Below, piece after piece: positions 21,985 to 26,014 of a DNA stretch of 26,014 nucleotides; position 1 is the stretch's first letter; each line of letters opens with the position of its first letter. Both the position numbers and the translations under genes were made by a program. The stretch is taken from the NCBI GenBank assembly GCA_965369385.1, contig CBDUQP010000036.1:1-26014 (forward strand). The letters run 5' to 3'. The notes under the pieces were generated by a model. It ran no database searches. It saw only the letters and a list, made by a program, of their open reading frames with translations, and was not told where the DNA came from. This DNA comes from CBDUQP01 sp965369385. GTDB taxonomy: Bacteria > Planctomycetota > Phycisphaerae > SM23-33.

Positions 21985-22923
21985 ATGGATTTTTCAACGC
22001 GCTTACTTCAATATCCGCCCGCAACGCCGGATCTCCGCCAGCATTGGGCACATCTGGCTATTAGCGCCATGGTGTCCGCTTCGCCGGAGTCGTTTATCTG
22101 CCAAACCAAGAGCGATTCCCCTGCAAATGCGATGAACTGCAAAGCGAATCCTGCCCGCTGGTGGCCCGGCGGATTGATGAATCATCCGTATCCTGAGATA
22201 TGCATCCCCATCGTCGGACGCGCGGTGATCGACATGGACAACAAGCAATACAAACTATCGCCCTCAACGGTAGCCATAGTCGAGCCAGACACCAGCCACT
22301 GCGAAGGTTATGCACGCACTAACGCATCCTACACGTTGCTTTGGTTGAGCCTTTCCGGACCAGCCAACATGGTAATCATCAGTCAGTACTTCCCAGAACA
22401 CGGGTGGACGTGCCCGGCGAGATGGGCCTTCAGCAGTGCATCTGTCCAAAAGCTCTCTGGACGATTCACCACTCCCCTCGCTCAAAGAATCCCCAGACAG
22501 TGGGCGGAACTTGTGCGTGCCGATCTGCTGGCTGTCCTTGCGGAACTTCACCGCACATGCGTATACGAAGCGGTAGGCCCACAGGAAGATAATAAGCAAC
22601 AGTACAAGCACGCCAGCCTGCTAAAACAGGTCAGAACGTTCATCGAAAACCACCTGGACGCCACGCTCGCCCTTCCGGACCTGGCATCTTCAACCGGAAT
22701 GACCCCCAACTACCTCAACACTCTGCATCGCAAATGGTGCGGCGAATCGATCCACTCCTATGTTGTCAGGCGAAGAATGGAGACCGCTCTGGAACTCTGC
22801 CGACATGGCAATATGCTGATAAAACAAATCGCCATGAAAGTCGGCTACAAAGACCAACTCTATTTCAGCCGCGCTTTCCGCAAATTCCACGGCGTCTGGC
22901 CAACCCAGGCTACACCCAAATAG
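21985..22923 (+). CDS. AraC-family transcriptional regulator
   Basis: The 312-residue protein has an N-terminal cupin-type ligand domain (NHPYPEICIPIVGRAVIDMDNKQYKLSPSTVAIVEPDTSHCEGY, about 65-110), whose histidines fit a sugar-sensing fold, and a C-terminal AraC DNA-binding domain. Its first helix-turn-helix is LALPDLASSTGMTPNYLNTLHRKW and its second IKQIAMKVGYKDQLYFSRAFRKFHGVWPTQ. The gene is divergent from the DegT aminotransferase across 106 bases, the usual arrangement for a local regulator. No Shine-Dalgarno site precedes ATG 21985, as with the other AraC gene here. The two AraC proteins are clearly different and not a recent duplication. The inducer is unknown. Confidence 0.88.
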   Translation: MDFSTRLLQYPPATPDLRQHWAHLAISAMVSASPESFICQTKSDSPANAMNCKANPARWWPGGLMNHPYPEICIPIVGRAVIDMDNKQYKLSPSTVAIVEPDTSHCEGYARTNASYTLLWLSLSGPANMVIISQYFPEHGWTCPARWAFSSASVQKLSGRFTTPLAQRIPRQWAELVRADLLAVLAELHRTCVYEAVGPQEDNKQQYKHASLLKQVRTFIENHLDATLALPDLASSTGMTPNYLNTLHRKWCGESIHSYVVRRRMETALELCRHGNMLIKQIAMKVGYKDQLYFSRAFRKFHGVWPTQATPK

Positions 22924-22982
22924 TACTGCATACCGCCCGATACGAATGCAATCCACGCAGCATCTACCGCCAGAGTATCACT

Positions 22983-23642
22983 TCATTCGTTATCATCATT
23001 GCCTGGACGCTCGGATGAGTCTGCCTGGTCAACCTCGGTATGCATAACTCGTTCGATTGCATCGCGGATGATGCCTGCTTCGAGCCCGGCCGGTTCCACA
23101 CCTGTCATCACGTTTTCCACGATATCCAATATCTGACTGGCAATTACGGGGGCAATTCCTTCGTCCAGCAAGACAGGCAAATGACGCTCTGCCTCTTGGA
23201 CAACTCGCTGGCGAACCTGGGGCGGCCGGCCAAGCAGACCGACAATTCCGCCACAGAGCAACGACGACGCCCGCACTACCATAGGGTCGCAATCTCCACC
23301 CGCAGAGAGCATTTCCAACGCACAGGCATGTACTCTGCAAGCCTGCCTCAGGCACTCCGGCTGATCGACGTGCAGCTTGTCCAGCGAAGTCATCAGACGT
23401 TCAAACAGTGCCATTGCCTCCGAATCTTCGGGGGCCGCCCCCAAACACTCGGCCGCATGCTTGCACCACTTGGCACATCCCATATCAATCCGGATATTGC
23501 GGACCGACTTGCTGCACGACGGGCAGATGCGAAACGGCTCATCCTTCCAGAACTCGATCTCCACACCGCAAAACGGGCAGGGAATCGAGAAGATATCTTC
23601 CGGGACCCAGTACCGCATATCCTGTCCGGGACATCGTGCCAT
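22983..23642 (-). CDS. Zinc-ribbon protein with degenerate HD-like domain
   Basis: The 219-residue protein starts with a zinc-ribbon pattern, CPFC (22-25) and CPSC (40-43), in the context EIEFWKDEPFRICPSC, followed by IDMGCAKWCKHAAECLG with three more cysteines (56, 60, 66). This N-terminus resembles that of HD-type phosphohydrolases from anaerobic bacteria. The following helical part keeps the outline of such a domain (ACALEMLSAGGDCDPMVVRASSLLCGG), but where an LLHDIG-like metal site is expected the sequence reads LLCGGI (128-133), so the His-Asp pair is missing and activity is doubtful. It is the last gene of the minus-strand operon, 80 bases after the methyltransferase gene. AAGG before ATG 23642 supports the start. 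Confidence 0.6.
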   Translation of the reverse strand: MARCPGQDMRYWVPEDIFSIPCPFCGVEIEFWKDEPFRICPSCSKSVRNIRIDMGCAKWCKHAAECLGAAPEDSEAMALFERLMTSLDKLHVDQPECLRQACRVHACALEMLSAGGDCDPMVVRASSLLCGGIVGLLGRPPQVRQRVVQEAERHLPVLLDEGIAPVIASQILDIVENVMTGVEPAGLEAGIIRDAIERVMHTEVDQADSSERPGNDDNE

Positions 23643-23722
23643 AATCGCACCTTCAGGGCAGCAACCTATTAATCAGACGCCCGCCCCAGCCGTAGTAGCT
23701 GGAGCGGATCGCCATTCAAAAA

Positions 23723-24601
23723 CTACATTGCGGCAATCGCGGCCTTGATCGCGGAAATATGCGCCGGCGTGCTACCGCAGCAGCCGCCTACGATATTCGC
23801 ACCCGCTTCGATAAGACTCTTAATGTTAGCGGAGAAGTCTTCAGGGCTCTGGCGAAATACGGTCTTGCCGTCAACCAGTTCCGGGACACCCGCATTTGCA
23901 TGAATCAGGATCGGCATATCGGTGTGCTTGCGGAAGTCGGCTGCGATTTCGATCATGGCTTCGATTCCGTTTCCACAGTTCGAGCCAACCACGTCTACGC
24001 CCGCTTCGCCGAGCACTTCCACTACCTGCTTGGGGTTCACGCCCATCATCGTGCGGAACCCGTTCGGTGTGCAGTCAAATGTGAATGTGGTAATTACATC
24101 CACGGATGGATCAAGCTTCTTGGCAGCGCGAACGGCGGCGGCGGCTTCTTCAACAGCCGACATGGTCTCAACGCAGATCACCTTCAGGCCGGCTTTCAGC
24201 ATCGCGCCGATCTGCTGGCTGAACACCGCTTCCATCTCGTCAGCGGTCATGTCGCCGAGCGGTTCGATAAACTCACCGGTCGGACCAACCGAACCTGCCA
24301 CAATCACGCCGTTTGCTGCCAGCGAATTGCGAGCGCCGGCTTCGTTGAATTCCTCGATCCTGTCACCGAAGCCCATCTTCTTGAGCTTCACCGACGAACC
24401 ACCAAAAGTGTCAGTCAGGATCAAATCACTACCGGCGTCGGCGTAGGCCTTGGCAACGGTCTGCACACTTTCGGCGTGCGAAATATTCCACTCTTCGGGG
24501 CAATCATCAGGAGTCATTCCCATGCCCTGGAGCATCGTGCCCCAAGCTCCGTCGGAAACAAGAACCTTCTTCTCGGCGAGCTTATCAAGCAGTATTCCCA
24601 T
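23723..24601 (-). CDS. Homocysteine S-methyltransferase domain protein (MetH N-terminal module type)
   Basis: The 292-residue protein is a stand-alone homocysteine-binding methyltransferase domain. It opens with LVSDGAWGTMLQ (14-25), keeps VAGSVGPTG (101-109), and has the zinc-binding cysteines that activate homocysteine: Cys209 in GSNCGNG and Cys274-Cys275 in GGCCGSTP. In MetH this module is fused to folate, cobalamin and reactivation domains; here those are absent. The upstream neighbours, a DUF3786 protein and an ASKHA corrinoid activator, suggest it works with a separate corrinoid protein in a split methionine synthase or another methyl-transfer system. The start is ATG 24601 with GGAG about ten bases upstream; the longer reading to 24796 overlaps the neighbour and is not conserved. 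S-methylmethionine use is an alternative. Confidence 0.85.
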   Translation of the reverse strand: MGILLDKLAEKKVLVSDGAWGTMLQGMGMTPDDCPEEWNISHAESVQTVAKAYADAGSDLILTDTFGGSSVKLKKMGFGDRIEEFNEAGARNSLAANGVIVAGSVGPTGEFIEPLGDMTADEMEAVFSQQIGAMLKAGLKVICVETMSAVEEAAAAVRAAKKLDPSVDVITTFTFDCTPNGFRTMMGVNPKQVVEVLGEAGVDVVGSNCGNGIEAMIEIAADFRKHTDMPILIHANAGVPELVDGKTVFRQSPEDFSANIKSLIEAGANIVGGCCGSTPAHISAIKAAIAAM

Positions 24602-24623
24602 CGTAGTAATCTCCAATACCAGG

Positions 24624-25310
24624 TTATTTCTCAATACCGGCGTCGCACAACCCGCAACCGGTACATGGTTCACATTTCTGTTTCGCAATCGCCAGACACA
24701 CTCTGCTCGCAGCGGCTGCGGCGTCTTCGGCCTGGAATACCCGAGGCACGTTGGCGCTGAACAGTATATCCGCGCTGGCGGCGAATTCCTCGTCACCGGC
24801 AGAATATGTCAATGCGACTTCCACATCTCCCATCACATGCACAGCCTCGCCAACATCGCCTGTTGAAAGCGGCCGCCAGTCAAACTGCTCAAGCCTGCAT
24901 CGGAGCAAGTCGAGATCGTTTCCGATAGCCTTCACCAGCGGGATAACCGTTCGCGTGCGGAAAGGCCCGTAATAGAACTGCCCTCCCGGCAACTGGCGAT
25001 AGGTAATCCACTGCTCGTCACATGTCAAGGGAACATCACACAGAAGATATCGCAGTGCCAGCAGGCGATTGGCCGGATGCACCGGCTTGTTCGTTCCGCC
25101 TTCAATATCGAAAATCTCGAAACCTCTTGTGCGGAGTCTCACCTGGCGGCCGAGCATTCTGAATCCCAGTGTCCCACCATCAATCGGCGCGGGCAATCCC
25201 AGCAATTCACATCGTGCAGCCAAATCCACACCTGCGAGGTCATCCGCCGCACGCCGAATCGCCTCAGCAAGTGCCCGGGACTTATTGCTCCCCTTGGCAT
25301 CACTCGTCAT
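24624..25310 (-). CDS. DUF3786 protein with C-terminal Cys cluster
   Basis: The 228-residue protein matches DUF3786: NRLLALRYLLCDVPLTCDEQWITYRQLPGG in the middle and the telling DEEFAASADILFSANVPRVFQAED near the end, where the family has a DeEFpasa.iLFd motif. The C-terminus adds four cysteines with two-residue spacing, CEPCTGCGLC (about 215-224), a likely iron-sulfur binding site. The function of DUF3786 is not established; it occurs in anaerobes with corrinoid and C1 metabolism. The start codon overlaps the stop of the ASKHA gene (ATGA, 25307-25310), and the methyltransferase gene starts 22 bases after its end, so the three are almost certainly translated from one message. A role in electron delivery to the corrinoid cofactor is conjecture. 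Confidence 0.72.
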   Translation of the reverse strand: MTSDAKGSNKSRALAEAIRRAADDLAGVDLAARCELLGLPAPIDGGTLGFRMLGRQVRLRTRGFEIFDIEGGTNKPVHPANRLLALRYLLCDVPLTCDEQWITYRQLPGGQFYYGPFRTRTVIPLVKAIGNDLDLLRCRLEQFDWRPLSTGDVGEAVHVMGDVEVALTYSAGDEEFAASADILFSANVPRVFQAEDAAAAASRVCLAIAKQKCEPCTGCGLCDAGIEK

Positions 25311-26014
25311 GATCCTGCCTGCCCGCCGGCGACCGGCACAGAAGGAAAGCGAGTCGGATCCGTATGCGGAAGGAACATCGCGCCCGTGTACTGATCCATA
25401 TATCCCGGTGCGTTGCTCAGGTCGAAGTATGTCATACGCCGGGCTATATCCAACTGACGCTGGCGATAATCCTGCGAGACAACCACCATATACGAACCCA
25501 TCAGGGATGCGTTCCCGATGTACTTGAACTTGCTGCGCGGCAAATCGGGTAGCAGGCCCAGGACTATCGCCTTCTCCAGGTCCAGGAAGCGGCCAAACCC
25601 GCCGGCGATATAGATATTCGAAATGTCATCGAACTCCATGCCGATCTGCTCAAGCATCAGCGAGCATGCGGAATATATGGCCGCCTTGGCGCGAATCGTG
25701 TTCTCGATGTCCAATTCGCTTATCGTGATTGCCTTGCCGTCGGCGGCATCCTCGGCCGGGGCTATCACATACTTCGCTCGCCTGCCATCTACTAAGATAT
25801 ACGGACACGGGCGAGTGCGATCAAACTTGCCCGCCTGATCGATCCACCCCGAAAGATACAGGTTCGCCAATAGGTCTATCATTCCACTACCGCAAATGCC
25901 CTTGGGGGGCGTATTGCCGATGGTACTATACGTAGCCTTGCCGGTTGCGTGATCGATTTCGATCTTCTCGATCGCGTCTTGGGCGGCGCGGGCGTGGAAT
26001 AGCGGGTTCTTGAA
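25307..26014 (-). CDS. ASKHA-type corrinoid activation protein (RamA/RACo, DUF4445), C-terminal part
   Basis: Only the C-terminal 235 residues lie in the window; the frame is open to its right edge. KGICGSGMIDLLANLYLSGWID, DIENTIRAKAAIYSACSLMLEQIGMEFDDISNIYIAGGFGRFLDLEKAIVLGLLPDLPRSKFKYIGNASLMGS are the signature of the C-terminal ATPase (ASKHA) domain of reductive activators of corrinoid proteins. Such enzymes use ATP and an N-terminal [2Fe-2S] domain to bring inactive Co(II) back to Co(I). The N-terminal part is outside, so an iron-sulfur domain cannot be confirmed. The gene overlaps the DUF3786 gene by four bases and heads, as far as seen, an operon with a homocysteine methyltransferase, fitting a role in corrinoid-dependent methyl transfer. 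Confidence 0.85.
   Translation of the reverse strand, partial: FKNPLFHARAAQDAIEKIEIDHATGKATYSTIGNTPPKGICGSGMIDLLANLYLSGWIDQAGKFDRTRPCPYILVDGRRAKYVIAPAEDAADGKAITISELDIENTIRAKAAIYSACSLMLEQIGMEFDDISNIYIAGGFGRFLDLEKAIVLGLLPDLPRSKFKYIGNASLMGSYMVVVSQDYRQRQLDIARRMTYFDLSNAPGYMDQYTGAMFLPHTDPTRFPSVPVAGGQAGS

Noticed and set aside
23759..24760. 333-codon plus-strand open frame opposite the methyltransferase gene
   Set aside because: The minus-strand gene has zinc-site cysteines and operon context; this is its shadow.

Overview
The window is about 26 kb of bacterial chromosome of moderate GC content. It mixes housekeeping genes with small accessory loci, and most genes stand alone or in pairs. The most likely source is a planctomycete of the Phycisphaerae type or a close PVC relative, probably anaerobic. 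This is inferred from a signal peptidase I about twice the usual length with a zinc ribbon and a large insert, an AraC / URO-D-like / GH95 sugar locus, a stand-alone homocysteine methyltransferase in an operon with a RamA/RACo-type ASKHA protein and a DUF3786 protein, and weak or missing Shine-Dalgarno sites at several starts. No rRNA, tRNA, transposase or CRISPR array was seen.

Layout: pyrE (-) is followed downstream by a hairpin region rich in TGCACC. Next come lepB (+) and an ABC ATPase of the LptB type (+), separated by a 420-bp gap holding two perfect DnaA boxes. A URO-D-like gene (-) diverges from an AraC regulator (+), which precedes a cytoplasmic GH95 glycosidase (+). A REC-PP2C-STAS signalling protein (-) converges on GH95, then alr (-) and a lipoprotein gene (-). 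A membrane-anchored unknown protein (+) is followed by about 680 bp of noncoding DNA with several strong inverted repeats. Then come asd, truA, dnaN, dciA (DUF721) and a divergent MTAP/PNP-family gene, all on +. The stop codon of the last lies in the terminal inverted repeat of a 182-bp palindromic MITE-like element, which opens a 750-bp repeat-rich stretch. A DegT aminotransferase (-) and an AraC regulator (+) diverge from a shared control region. The right end is a minus-strand operon of ASKHA corrinoid activator (cut by the window edge), DUF3786 protein, homocysteine methyltransferase and a zinc-ribbon protein with an apparently decayed HD domain.

Functional themes: methionine and methyl metabolism recurs (asd, the MTAP-family protein, homocysteine methyltransferase with its corrinoid partners). 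Replication is represented by dnaN, dciA and the DnaA-box pair, and the envelope by lepB, lptB and alr. The most interesting material is noncoding: the DnaA-box pair, the MITE-like palindrome, the nested hairpin at 14615-14672, a 31-bp repeat present twice, and an operator-like palindrome at the alr promoter. Among proteins, the MTAP-like enzyme without its phosphate-binding residues, the GH95 enzyme with altered catalytic motifs and the HD-less zinc-ribbon protein stand out. All calls come from reading the sequence; no database search was run.
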